Assembly: GCA_052118425.1 (NCBI GenBank)
Contig: JBQKHF010000010.1
Length of the DNA stretch: 64,000 nt
Strand: one strand, 5' to 3'
From: Roseburia_C sp900315735
GTDB lineage: Bacteria > Bacillota > Clostridia > Lachnospirales > Lachnospiraceae
Shown: positions 35,618-44,162 of the stretch, piece after piece
Position numbering within the stretch: position 1 is the first letter of the stretch
Layout: each line of letters starts with the position of its first letter
Made by a program: the position numbers and the translations under genes
The notes under the pieces: generated by a model
Database searches by the model: none
What the model was told of the DNA's origin: nothing
Seen by the model: the letters and a program-made list of their open reading frames with translations, nothing else

Positions 35618-36836
35618 GAGAAATCTGAATCAGAGTTATATGTTCATTACATCAAATCCCGCATATTCCGGGTATCAGATTCATATGTGCCGGCAGAATC
35701 ATATTCATAATTTATTGCAGTTTGAACCGGTAGTTTCAGAAGGGGAGACGCAGTTTCGATATGAAATTACCGGGAAACGTTCTTTGGACCATGTGTTGGA
35801 GAGCAGTGATTTTGCCATAGATATGTTTGCAAAAATGTTAGAAACATTACTCGGAATCTGTCAGGAGATTCGTCCATATCTTTTAGAGGAAGAGGGCATT
35901 CTATTAGAACCGGAAAGTATTTATCTTGAGAATGGAACCAAGAAGTTTTACTTTACCTATTGCCCCGGTAGAAAAGAACCTGTTACAGAAGGCTTCCGAA
36001 AGCTGATGGAATATCTTCTGGCAAAGATTAATCATGAAGATGAACAGATGGTACTTGCCTCTTATGAAGCATATCAGAAATCGACAGAAGAAGGCTTTTC
36101 TTTAGATGAAATCCTGAGGATATTATATCAGTACCGGCAGCAGAATGTAGAAGATTATGTACCGGACCGACAGAAAACCGTTTCTTCGAAAAAGGTAGCG
36201 GCATTGCAGAAGGGCGTTATGCCATGGGAGCCGGAGAAGAAAGAGGTAGATGCAGAGGAAGAGACAGCAGGTCAGAAGAAAAAGAAGGGGTATTGGAAAA
36301 AATATGAGATAGATATGATTGAAAAGGATGATGAATATTATAAGAAGGATGCCCAAAGCCGTGGCTGGAATATGGCAATGGAAGAAAAATTGCAGGAATG
36401 CATTGCTGCAATCAGCCGGATTCCAGCATTCTTAACAGGAAAGATAAATCATGAGAAGGAGGAAGAACAAATCGTGTGTACACCTATGGATTACAAAGAA
36501 ATGCAGGAGGAAAATCCGACTGTTTATCTTGGAACAGAGCGGGCTCCGGAGGGAGTCTTGCGTTATGATGGAAAAGAGGGTATTTCGAATATCAGAATGG
36601 AGTATTTTCCATTTATCATAGGCAGCAGTGAGCAGGCGGACGGAAATGTATGTATACAGGGAGTCAGCCGCATGCATGCACGCATTACCAGGGAGAAAGA
36701 GGATTATTATGTGGAAGACTTAAATTCCATGAATGGAACATGGCTCAATGGGAAAATGCTGGCTTATCGGGAGAAAGAGCAGTTATGCATAAATGATGTG
36801 ATTCAGCTGGGGCGTGAGCGGTTTACATTTCTTTAA
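35601..36836 (+). CDS. DUF6382 and FHA domain protein
   Basis: 411 residues from TTG 35601, with GGAGGA 9 nt upstream. The N-terminal domain (about 1-185) is a DUF6382-type alpha/beta region (from memory). A Lys/Glu-rich linker (about 190-300) follows. The C-terminal FHA domain (about 325-411) has the phosphothreonine-binding pattern: the FPFIIGS strand, SRMHARITR and DLNSMNGTWLNG, all intact. FHA domains read phosphothreonine, so a Ser/Thr kinase should exist elsewhere; none is in the window. It lies at the end of the tad locus, so it may tie pilus assembly to phosphorylation signals. Confidence 0.78.
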   Translation: MEICYKRNLNQSYMFITSNPAYSGYQIHMCRQNHIHNLLQFEPVVSEGETQFRYEITGKRSLDHVLESSDFAIDMFAKMLETLLGICQEIRPYLLEEEGILLEPESIYLENGTKKFYFTYCPGRKEPVTEGFRKLMEYLLAKINHEDEQMVLASYEAYQKSTEEGFSLDEILRILYQYRQQNVEDYVPDRQKTVSSKKVAALQKGVMPWEPEKKEVDAEEETAGQKKKKGYWKKYEIDMIEKDDEYYKKDAQSRGWNMAMEEKLQECIAAISRIPAFLTGKINHEKEEEQIVCTPMDYKEMQEENPTVYLGTERAPEGVLRYDGKEGISNIRMEYFPFIIGSSEQADGNVCIQGVSRMHARITREKEDYYVEDLNSMNGTWLNGKMLAYREKEQLCINDVIQLGRERFTFL

Positions 36837-36858
36837 GAAAAAGGTTATATTTCCTTCG

Positions 36859-36887
36859 TTGACAGTGTCTTTTGAAAGTGCTATTGT
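36859..36887 (+). promoter_or_regulatory. SigmaA-type promoter of the rhomboid gene
   Basis: TTGACA, 17-nt spacer, TATTGT. Transcription would begin after the ATG at 36891, so the rhomboid gene may really start at a downstream codon. Confidence 0.6.
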
Positions 36888-36890
36888 CAG

Positions 36891-37967
36891 ATGCATAAAA
36901 GACTGGAAGAGGGAAAAGTTATATTGATTCAGAAAATAGATGCATGTTTAAAAAGTCGAGGATATTCTTTTATCAAAGTATCGCCGGAAGAAGTCGGGGT
37001 ATACTATAGATTTACAGATGGCAGGGCGCAGGTGGTTGCCGGAATCTTTATGCATACGGGATTTGTACTGGAAGCAGAAAAATTACAGGCAATTCAGGCG
37101 AGGCTGCAGGAACTGTTTCTACATCCAGAGGGAAGAATACCGGGATGTGAGCAGAATATGGCAATCTACCAGGTGGATTTACTGACTTTACTGGTAGCAG
37201 ATGAAATGGAACAGGCTCGTATGCTCTGTGGCAGCTGCCGGAATGTCTGGCTTATCAATGAGCGGTCTGGACAGCTTATGATTTTTGAAAACCAGCCGGG
37301 AGATTTCTATGGATTAAGAGATGCATTGCAGGAACAGAAATCCGGTGGTGGTGTGCAGCGGCTTACTTTATGGCAGAGATTCAAACAATATCCATCCTGG
37401 TGCAATGCAGGTATTGTTCTGATAAATGTCATGGTATTTTTGATACTGAGCACACTTGGTGATACGGAATCTGCAGCTTTTATGGAACAGCATGGAGCAG
37501 TATTTCCGCCGGATGTATTCGGGCAGGGCGAATGGTGGAGATTGTTTACTGCCATGTTTTTACATTTTGGACTGGCACATCTTGCCAATAATATGATTGT
37601 ACTATTCTGGACCGGAGACAGGCTGGAACGTCTGGTGGGAAAGTGGCGCTATCTTATCATTTATTTTGGCGCAGGATTATGCGGTAATCTGCTTTCACTT
37701 CTGGTAACGCAGAGCAAAGGAACCCTGACGGTGTCAGCAGGGGCTTCCGGTGCGATTTTTGGTGTATTTGGAGCCTTACTCTGGGTAGTGCTTGCCAACA
37801 GGGGAAGAGTAGAAGAACTGAATATCAGAGGAATTGTAATTATGATTGCATTGAGCCTTTATTATGGATTTACCAGTACCGGAGTGGATAACTGGTGCCA
37901 TATAGGTGGACTGATTGGAGGATTTTTACTGTCGCTGCTTCTATATCGCAGAAAGGAAAAGGATTGA
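36891..37967 (+). CDS. Rhomboid-family intramembrane serine protease with N-terminal soluble domain
   Basis: 358 residues in the longest form. About 160 residues of a soluble domain come first, then six membrane helices (about 178-355). The catalytic Ser is in TVSAGASGAIFG and the catalytic His in NWCHIGGLIGG; the conserved WWRLFTAMFLHFGLAHLANNM loop is present. So it should be an active protease. The ATG at 36891 has no RBS and lies between the -10 and the likely start point; TTG 36924, 10 nt after GGAAGAGGG, is the better start and gives 347 residues. It follows the FHA gene at the end of the tad locus. Confidence 0.88.
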   Translation: MHKRLEEGKVILIQKIDACLKSRGYSFIKVSPEEVGVYYRFTDGRAQVVAGIFMHTGFVLEAEKLQAIQARLQELFLHPEGRIPGCEQNMAIYQVDLLTLLVADEMEQARMLCGSCRNVWLINERSGQLMIFENQPGDFYGLRDALQEQKSGGGVQRLTLWQRFKQYPSWCNAGIVLINVMVFLILSTLGDTESAAFMEQHGAVFPPDVFGQGEWWRLFTAMFLHFGLAHLANNMIVLFWTGDRLERLVGKWRYLIIYFGAGLCGNLLSLLVTQSKGTLTVSAGASGAIFGVFGALLWVVLANRGRVEELNIRGIVIMIALSLYYGFTSTGVDNWCHIGGLIGGFLLSLLLYRRKEKD

Positions 37968-38047
37968 TTTTATTCCGGAAAATTTATATACTGTTGGTAT
38001 ATGATGGAATGAAGTAAAATGAAAAAACTTAAGATGCGGAGGCAGAA

Positions 38048-39040
38048 ATGAAAGTAAATATATATTACGGTGGAAGAGGACTTCTGGATGATCCTACTTT
38101 ATATGTAATTGGGAAAATGGAAGAAGTTTTAAAAGAGCTTCGTGTCAGTGTGGAACGGTATAATATATATGAACACAAGAACAGTATCTCTACGTTGCCA
38201 CAGACCTTAAAGGATGCAGATGGCATTATTCTGGCAACGACAGTAGAGTGGCTTGGAATCGGTGGTTATATGCAGCAGTTTTTAGATTCCTGCTGGCTTT
38301 ACGGAGACAAGGAAAAAATCAAGTCAACCTATATGCAGCCAATTGTTATGTCAACCACATATGGAGAACGTGAAGGGGAACTGACATTATCCAATGCATG
38401 GGAAATCTTAGGCGGACTGCCATGCAGCGGAATGTGTGGTTATGTAGATGATCTGGTAAGCTTTGAAATGAATCATGACTATTCCCTGATTATTGAGAAG
38501 AAAGCAGAGAATCTTTATCGTACGATTTCACAGAAACAGAAGAGCCTGCCGACTTCTAATCAGGCGGTGACCAGAACTATCTTGCGGACACAGCAGATGG
38601 ATTTAACACCGCAGGAGAGTGAGCAGTTATCCCAGTATGTGGCAGATGATTCTTATGTGAAGAAGCAGAGGGAAGATATTGAAGAATTAGCTTCCATGTT
38701 TAAGGATAAGTTAAGCGTACAGCAGAATGACACACAGACAGAATATATTACAGAATTAGAAAGCCATTTTGTGCCACAGGGGGATTTCACGGCGAACTAT
38801 CTCTTTATGATTGAAGAGAAGAAAAAACCATTAGTAGTAGAGGTCGCCGGAGAAGAGTTAAACTGCTATTATGGACAGCAGGAAAATGTAGATGTATATG
38901 CGAAGCTTACCGGAGAAGTCATGAATAATATCTTAGCTGGCAGAATGACTTTCCAGAGAGCATTTATGACCGGTGAGATGACTGCAAAAGGAAACTTTAA
39001 GACACTGCGTACTTTAGATCAGATTTTTATTTTTGAATAG
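38048..39040 (+). CDS. Flavodoxin-like protein fused to an SCP2-type domain
   Basis: 330 residues. Residues about 1-160 form an NADPH-dependent-reductase or flavodoxin-like fold, with MKVNIYYGGRGLLDDPTLYVI, DGIILATTVEWLGIGGYMQQFLD and MSTTYGEREGE. Residues about 225-330 resemble the SCP2 sterol-carrier domain, with a Gly-rich GRMTFQRAFMTGEMTAKGNF ending. Both assignments are by pattern. It is cytosolic. It has its own RBS (GGAGG) and lies 15 nt before a HIT gene. The substrate is unknown. Confidence 0.7.
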   Translation: MKVNIYYGGRGLLDDPTLYVIGKMEEVLKELRVSVERYNIYEHKNSISTLPQTLKDADGIILATTVEWLGIGGYMQQFLDSCWLYGDKEKIKSTYMQPIVMSTTYGEREGELTLSNAWEILGGLPCSGMCGYVDDLVSFEMNHDYSLIIEKKAENLYRTISQKQKSLPTSNQAVTRTILRTQQMDLTPQESEQLSQYVADDSYVKKQREDIEELASMFKDKLSVQQNDTQTEYITELESHFVPQGDFTANYLFMIEEKKKPLVVEVAGEELNCYYGQQENVDVYAKLTGEVMNNILAGRMTFQRAFMTGEMTAKGNFKTLRTLDQIFIFE

Positions 39041-39055
39041 AAAGAAGGAGTAACC

Positions 39056-39475
39056 ATGAAAGACGATAATTGTATTTTTTGTAAACTGGCAGCAGGCGAT
39101 ATTCCGACAAATACTGTATATGAAGATGATACCTTCCGTGTCATTATGGATGCCAATCCTGCAACAAAGGGACATTCTTTAATCATTCCAAAAGATCATT
39201 TTGCAAATCTTTATGAGATTGATGAGGAGGTAGCAGCAAAGGCAATGAAGCTTGCCAAGAAAATGGCAGTTCATATGAAAGAAAAATTAAACTGTGATGG
39301 TTTTAATTTACTTCAGAACAATGAAGAGACTGCAGGACAGACAGTATTTCATTTCCATATGCATCTGATTCCAAGATACAAGGGAGATAAGAATGATGAT
39401 ATCTTAAGATATACTCCATTAGAGCTTTCAGATGATGAGATGAAAGAAATTTTAGATATGATAAAAGTAAAATAA
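39056..39475 (+). CDS. HIT-family (Hint-like) nucleotide hydrolase
   Basis: 139 residues. The histidine triad HFHMHLIPRY is intact, with CIFCKLAAGDIPTNTVYEDD at the N-terminus, typical of Hint/Hit proteins that hydrolyse nucleoside phosphoramidates. The paired Cys of CIFC and the downstream H may bind zinc. AAGGAG precedes the ATG. It ends 45 nt before a shared terminator with murG. Confidence 0.93.
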   Translation: MKDDNCIFCKLAAGDIPTNTVYEDDTFRVIMDANPATKGHSLIIPKDHFANLYEIDEEVAAKAMKLAKKMAVHMKEKLNCDGFNLLQNNEETAGQTVFHFHMHLIPRYKGDKNDDILRYTPLELSDDEMKEILDMIKVK

Positions 39476-39520
39476 AAAGAGAAACAACATAAAATCAGAA
39501 AATAATAATTAGAAAAATGA

Positions 39521-39562
39521 AAGGTGTAAAGTCTAATATAAAATTAAGACTTTACACCTTTT
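39521..39562. terminator. Bidirectional terminator between the HIT gene and murG
   Basis: AAGGTGTAAAGTCT and AGACTTTACACCTT form a 14-bp perfect stem with a 12-nt loop; T-runs on both strands. Confidence 0.9.
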
Positions 39563-39566
39563 GCAC

Positions 39567-40655
39567 TTACGCTTTCTTTTTCTTCTTCTTTTTTTGGCTG
39601 GCTTCTTCAATAAGATTCAGAATTGTATGAATAGAATCTAACTGCTGGCTGGATTTCATGTTAGAAACATAACTCTCCTTTTCGGTCATGACTTTCTTAA
39701 TGGCAGCGTCTAAGGTTTCTTTGGTCAGATTCTCTTCTTCAATTACATAGCTGTAACCCTGTTTTTCAAAAGAGCGGGCATTTAAAATCTGGTCACCACG
39801 GCTTGCAGCAGCAGACAGTGGAATCAGAATATTCGGCTTGTGAAGAGCAAGCAATTCACAGATTGCATTTGCACCGGCACGGGAAATCACAAGAGAGCTT
39901 AAAGCAAACATATCCCGAAGTTCTTTTCCGGCGTATTCAAACTGGACATAGCCGGAGCGGTTGTTATATAATTTATCTATATTTCCCTTTCCGCAGAGAT
40001 GGATAATCTGGTAGTTGACAAGCAGGTCATCTAAGAGACCGCGTACAGCATCATTGATGAATTTGGAGCCGCTGCTTCCACCGACTACTAAGATAACCGG
40101 TTTATCCATGGTAAAGCCACAGAGCTTGGCAGCCTGTTCTTTGTCACCACTTAAAAGTTCCTGGCGGATTGGAGAACCGGTAAGAACTGCCTTCTCTTTT
40201 GGAAGATAGTCTACGGTTTCCGGGAAATTACAGCAGACCTTGCAGGCTGCCGGAATTGCAATTTTATTAGCAAGACCAGGTGTCATGTCGGATTCATGAA
40301 TAATAGCAGGAATCCGGAGGTGTTTCGCTGCGAGAACAACAGGAACGGAAACGAATCCGCCTTTTGAAAAGACAACATCTGGTTTGATTTTTCTTAAAAG
40401 AGATACAGACTGTGCGTAGCCCTTGATGACACGAAACGGGTCTGTGAGGTTACGGAGATCCTTATAACGACGGAGCTTTCCGGAGGAAATTCCATAATAA
40501 GGAATGTTCTGTTCTTCAATTAACTGTTTTTCCATGCCGGCATAGGAACCGATATAGGAGATTTCATAACCGGCTTCCTTTAAAGCAGGAAAAAGAGCAA
40601 TGTTTGGAGTTACATGACCGGCGGTACCACCGCCTGTTAAAACGATTTTTTTCAT
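39567..40655 (-). CDS. murG: UDP-GlcNAc:lipid I N-acetylglucosaminyltransferase
   Basis: MurG makes lipid II at the inner face of the membrane in peptidoglycan synthesis. 362 residues, normal length. The N-terminal LTGGGTAGHVTPN and the central VVGGSSGSKFIND and SRAGANAICELLALHKPNIL segments are typical, with the Gly-rich loops and the His and Glu used to hold the donor. The C-terminus ends in a run of seven Lys. It stands alone on the minus strand, outside the usual division cluster, which is common in this family of bacteria. AAAGGA lies 8 nt before the ATG. Confidence 0.95.
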   Translation of the reverse strand: MKKIVLTGGGTAGHVTPNIALFPALKEAGYEISYIGSYAGMEKQLIEEQNIPYYGISSGKLRRYKDLRNLTDPFRVIKGYAQSVSLLRKIKPDVVFSKGGFVSVPVVLAAKHLRIPAIIHESDMTPGLANKIAIPAACKVCCNFPETVDYLPKEKAVLTGSPIRQELLSGDKEQAAKLCGFTMDKPVILVVGGSSGSKFINDAVRGLLDDLLVNYQIIHLCGKGNIDKLYNNRSGYVQFEYAGKELRDMFALSSLVISRAGANAICELLALHKPNILIPLSAAASRGDQILNARSFEKQGYSYVIEEENLTKETLDAAIKKVMTEKESYVSNMKSSQQLDSIHTILNLIEEASQKKKKKKKA

Positions 40656-40805
40656 GAAAAGAATCCTTTCTTTAATATCAGATTACTTATACTGTAAAAT
40701 GATTTGCTGAATAATATATTATACTCTTGGCAAAAAAAGTCAACTTAATTTAAAATCTTATCCAATCACAAAATACCAGAGAATTTTATGGGGAGGTATG
40801 AGAAG

Positions 40806-42179
40806 ATGAAAGCATTATATTATCGATACTTATTTGAAAATGTAGAAAATGGAATCATTCAGGCGGGCAGCATTTACAATGAAGAAAAAGACTGTGGTGT
40901 GAATTATGTATATTTGTCCGGAAATCCTGTGAGCAGCACAAAAAGAAATATCCTGAGCGGCAGTATGAATGATGGTATAAATGGCGGTTTTAGCGGCATG
41001 AGTGAAAGTGGGGCACTGGATGAAAATACCATTGACCGGTTAAGCGGAGCACCGATTGACCTTGTAGTGGTAGGAGAATATACCAGAACCTGCATCTGCA
41101 TATTGTATACACTACTGAAACACACGACAATTCGAACTGTGATTATGCCCTATGTGGCACCGATTTACCGGATATTGGTGGAACAGGGAATGCCTGAGCC
41201 ATGGGAATTGTTTTGGAAGGAAGATAATGAAGAAATTGCAAGCCTTATCCGCCAGCCATACCATGTATTAAAAGACATGGGCGTGGAAAATGTTTATTTA
41301 TTATATGGCAATTGTCCGCCCTGTTCCTTAGATGCGGTGCAGAATGCCAGAGAAGGCAGTTATTTTGAACTGGCAGAGGCAGAAGATCTGGAAACCATAA
41401 AGATTATGGAACGGGAATATATCCCGGTGGTAAAAGCCGGATGCATAATAGAGAACAAATGGGTATTTTATTTCTCGGCATATGGAATGGACGTGACGGA
41501 ATTATACCAGTTTACCAGAAGGTATTATACGAAGGAAGGCTATGACAGGGCACTTCGTCATCCTGAGAATACACAGTATCAGGCGGGAATGCTGCGGGAA
41601 CTGGAGGCCTATAAAAAGACCTATGGATTAGAAGCATATGCGGCAGTTATTATGTATGCAGGCCCGGCGAGGGTAAAAGAGAGTGGGAGCAAAATTGATG
41701 GTGCCATGTATGAACAGTCTTTTGGCAGGGAAAATCAGTGCTCACCCTATCTGGATGCCGGTGGAACGGTATGCATGCTAAAATGCATCCAGCGAAATGA
41801 TTATGGAATGCTTCGGAATCAGTTTACCAGGGAGAGCAGAACGCTTCGAATGGGCGTATTATTTCTGGGAAATGTAAATATGCACAAGAACATGGAGGAG
41901 ATTTTAAAACGTTACCGGGGGTATGGAAAGACGGTGCGGATTGTATCGATTCCCGGCAATGAAGATGCATCTAAATGGAATCCGGAATTCCCATGGAAAT
42001 TTGAAGGCGAAGGCGTCCGCTACTGGGTTGGAAATATCAATGAGCGTATGGATACGAAGATATTAAAAGATATTCTGCTGGCAGGTTCCTGTAACCGTAT
42101 CATCCGTGTGAATGAAGAATATGGCTGTTGTCTGTCCGGTTATATGTTGGATGGGGAAGAATATCAGCAGTTTTTGTAA
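40806..42179 (+). CDS. Conserved hypothetical protein, possibly a degenerate metallo-beta-lactamase-like fold
   Basis: Start at ATG 40806, 9 nt after GGGAGG; 457 residues, soluble. I do not recognise the family. The order LVVVGEYTRT (where active enzymes have a THxHxDH-type loop), IRTVIMPYVAPIYRIL, and later MGVLFLGNVNMHKN hints at the strand pattern of metallo-beta-lactamase proteins without the metal ligands. Cys-rich patches occur at NCPPCS and ECCLSG-like sites. It is divergent from murG and about 120 nt upstream of a small membrane protein. Confidence 0.5.
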   Translation: MKALYYRYLFENVENGIIQAGSIYNEEKDCGVNYVYLSGNPVSSTKRNILSGSMNDGINGGFSGMSESGALDENTIDRLSGAPIDLVVVGEYTRTCICILYTLLKHTTIRTVIMPYVAPIYRILVEQGMPEPWELFWKEDNEEIASLIRQPYHVLKDMGVENVYLLYGNCPPCSLDAVQNAREGSYFELAEAEDLETIKIMEREYIPVVKAGCIIENKWVFYFSAYGMDVTELYQFTRRYYTKEGYDRALRHPENTQYQAGMLRELEAYKKTYGLEAYAAVIMYAGPARVKESGSKIDGAMYEQSFGRENQCSPYLDAGGTVCMLKCIQRNDYGMLRNQFTRESRTLRMGVLFLGNVNMHKNMEEILKRYRGYGKTVRIVSIPGNEDASKWNPEFPWKFEGEGVRYWVGNINERMDTKILKDILLAGSCNRIIRVNEEYGCCLSGYMLDGEEYQQFL

Positions 42180-42240
42180 AAGACCGCAGAAACAAAGGGA
42201 AAAATGGAAAAAGATGCGGCGAAAACAAAGACCTGTCCTC

Positions 42241-42269
42241 TTTTCAAATGGAATATTCCTTTTTATAAT
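42241..42269 (+). promoter_or_regulatory. Probable promoter of the small membrane protein gene
   Basis: TTTTCA, 17-nt spacer, TATAAT, 30 nt upstream of the preferred ATG at 42300. Confidence 0.5.
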
Positions 42270-42299
42270 AGAAAGAAAAAAGGAAAAGAGGTTACAGGA

Positions 42300-42599
42300 A
42301 TGGGAGCTTTCGTGAATTTTGTGTATGAATATGCAAATTACATAATTCTGGCAGGAATGCTCTTACAAATGATAATAATTCTGCAGGTTCTGGTTAAAGT
42401 GAACCGGACAGACCGCAGATTACAAATGATACAGGGAAAAGTAGAAGATTATCTGAATGCCATATTAACAGAAGACAGTGGAAAAGAAGAACCATTGGTA
42501 TCGAGACAGGAAGAACAGATGCGGGATTCTATTGAAAAGAAGAGAAAACAGCAGGAAGAAGCGGTATTTAATGCTGTTTTGAAGGAAATTTTTCCTTGA
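42300..42599 (+). CDS. Small single-pass membrane protein with coiled-coil tail
   Basis: 99 residues from ATG 42300, preferred because AAGAGG lies 8 nt before it and a promoter just upstream; an ATG at 42204 in the same frame is less likely. One membrane helix (about 12-35) is followed by a charged, Gln/Glu/Lys-rich segment that could form a coiled coil. Unknown function. It lies 93 nt before pgi. Confidence 0.55.
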   Translation: MGAFVNFVYEYANYIILAGMLLQMIIILQVLVKVNRTDRRLQMIQGKVEDYLNAILTEDSGKEEPLVSRQEEQMRDSIEKKRKQQEEAVFNAVLKEIFP

Positions 42600-42692
42600 T
42601 AAATGCATATAGGTTTGATAAAATAAACTCTAATGAAATTTTATTCATAATTAGGGAATTGTGTATAGAAAAAACAAAGGAGTGAATTTGAA

Positions 42693-44039
42693 ATGAGTAA
42701 AGTAACATTTGATTACTCAAAGGCAGCTTCCTTCATCAGTGAAGAAGAAGTTGGCTATATGAGCAAACTTGTAGACAATGCAAAAAAAGAGTTATTGGAT
42801 AAAAACGGAGCCGGAAATGATTTCTTGGGCTGGCTGGATCTTCCGGTAGATTATGATAAGGAAGAGTTCGCAAGAATTCAGAAAGCAGCAGCTAAGATTC
42901 AGTCTGATTCTGAAGTGTTAGTAGTAATCGGAATCGGTGGTTCTTACCTTGGTGCAAGAGCCGCAATCGAATTCTTAAGACATGGATTCTATAATAATGT
43001 TTCTAAAGAAGTTCGTAAGACTCCTGAGATTTATTATGCAGGAAACAGCATCAGCGGAAGCTACTTACAGGGACTGCTTGATGTAGTAGGAGACCGTGAT
43101 TTCTCCGTAAATATTATTTCTAAATCAGGAACAACAACTGAGCCTGCAATCGCTTTCCGTATCTTCAAAGAGAAGTTAGAGAAGAAATATGGTAAAGAAG
43201 AAGCTGCAAAGAGAATTTATGCAACCACAGATAAAGCAAAGGGAGCATTAAAACATCTTGCAGATGAAGAAGGATATGAGACATTTGTAGTACCGGATGA
43301 TGTCGGAGGACGTTTCTCCGTACTTACCGCTGTAGGACTTCTTCCAATCGCAGTAAGTGGCGCAGATATCCAGAAATTAATGGATGGAGCTGCAGAAGGA
43401 AGAAAACTTGCTTTAGAGCAGGATTTCGCAGAGAACGATGCATTACAGTATGCAGCAGTTCGTAACATTTTATTAAGAAAAGGCAAAGCAGTAGAAATTC
43501 TTTGCAACTACGAGCCAAGTCTTCATTATGTATCTGAATGGTGGAAACAGTTATTTGGAGAGAGTGAAGGAAAAGACCAGAAGGGTATCTTCCCGGCATC
43601 TGTAGATTTAACAACAGACTTACATTCTATGGGACAGTTCATTCAGGATGGTTCCAGAATTATGTTTGAGACTGTTATGAACGTTGAGACTCCGAAGCAC
43701 AATATCACAATTCAGGAAGAACCGGTTGACTTAGACGGATTAAATTATCTTGCTGGAAAAGATATGGACTTTGTAAATAAGAGTGCAATGAACGGAACCA
43801 TTCTTGCACATACCGATGGTCAGGTTCCGAACTTCATGGTAAAGATTCCGGAGCAGAACGAATTCTACTTAGGAGAATTATTCTACTTCTTCGAGTTTGC
43901 ATGTGGTGTCAGCGGATACCTGCTTGGTGTAAATCCATTTAACCAGCCAGGTGTAGAAAGCTACAAGAAGAACATGTTCGCATTACTTGGAAAACCAGGT
44001 TATGAAGAAGCAAGAGAAGCTTTAATGAAACGTTTATAA
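42693..44039 (+). CDS. pgi: Glucose-6-phosphate isomerase
   Basis: Interconverts glucose-6-phosphate and fructose-6-phosphate in glycolysis; cytosolic. 448 residues, the length usual in Firmicutes. Both PGI signatures are seen: DVGGRFSVLTAVGLLPIA and FEFACGVSGYLLGVNPFNQPGVE (read in parts), and IGGSYLGARAAIEFL and SKSGTTTEPAIAFR mark the sugar-phosphate-binding region. AAAGGAG precedes the ATG. It ends at a terminator shared with the chemotaxis receptor gene. Confidence 0.97.
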   Translation: MSKVTFDYSKAASFISEEEVGYMSKLVDNAKKELLDKNGAGNDFLGWLDLPVDYDKEEFARIQKAAAKIQSDSEVLVVIGIGGSYLGARAAIEFLRHGFYNNVSKEVRKTPEIYYAGNSISGSYLQGLLDVVGDRDFSVNIISKSGTTTEPAIAFRIFKEKLEKKYGKEEAAKRIYATTDKAKGALKHLADEEGYETFVVPDDVGGRFSVLTAVGLLPIAVSGADIQKLMDGAAEGRKLALEQDFAENDALQYAAVRNILLRKGKAVEILCNYEPSLHYVSEWWKQLFGESEGKDQKGIFPASVDLTTDLHSMGQFIQDGSRIMFETVMNVETPKHNITIQEEPVDLDGLNYLAGKDMDFVNKSAMNGTILAHTDGQVPNFMVKIPEQNEFYLGELFYFFEFACGVSGYLLGVNPFNQPGVESYKKNMFALLGKPGYEEAREALMKRL

Positions 44040-44104
44040 AAACTGCTGAAGCAGGGTAAGATGGAATTATTTAAATTTGAATCAGTGCCTTGTACTACAG
44101 CAAA

Positions 44105-44149
44105 AAAGAACTCCATCCGATTGGAAGATCCAACCGGGTGGAGTTCTTT
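44105..44149. terminator. Bidirectional terminator between pgi and the chemoreceptor gene
   Basis: AAAGAACTCCA and TGGAGTTCTTT pair, extended by a further CC/GG after one mismatch; loop of about 16 nt; T-run or A-run on either side. Confidence 0.85.
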
Positions 44150-44162
44150 CTATTGCAAAGTT

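Noticed and set aside
42180..42300. N-terminal extension of the small membrane protein to ATG 42204
   Set aside because: It is Lys-rich with no conserved look and spans a probable promoter; the ATG at 42300 has a better RBS.
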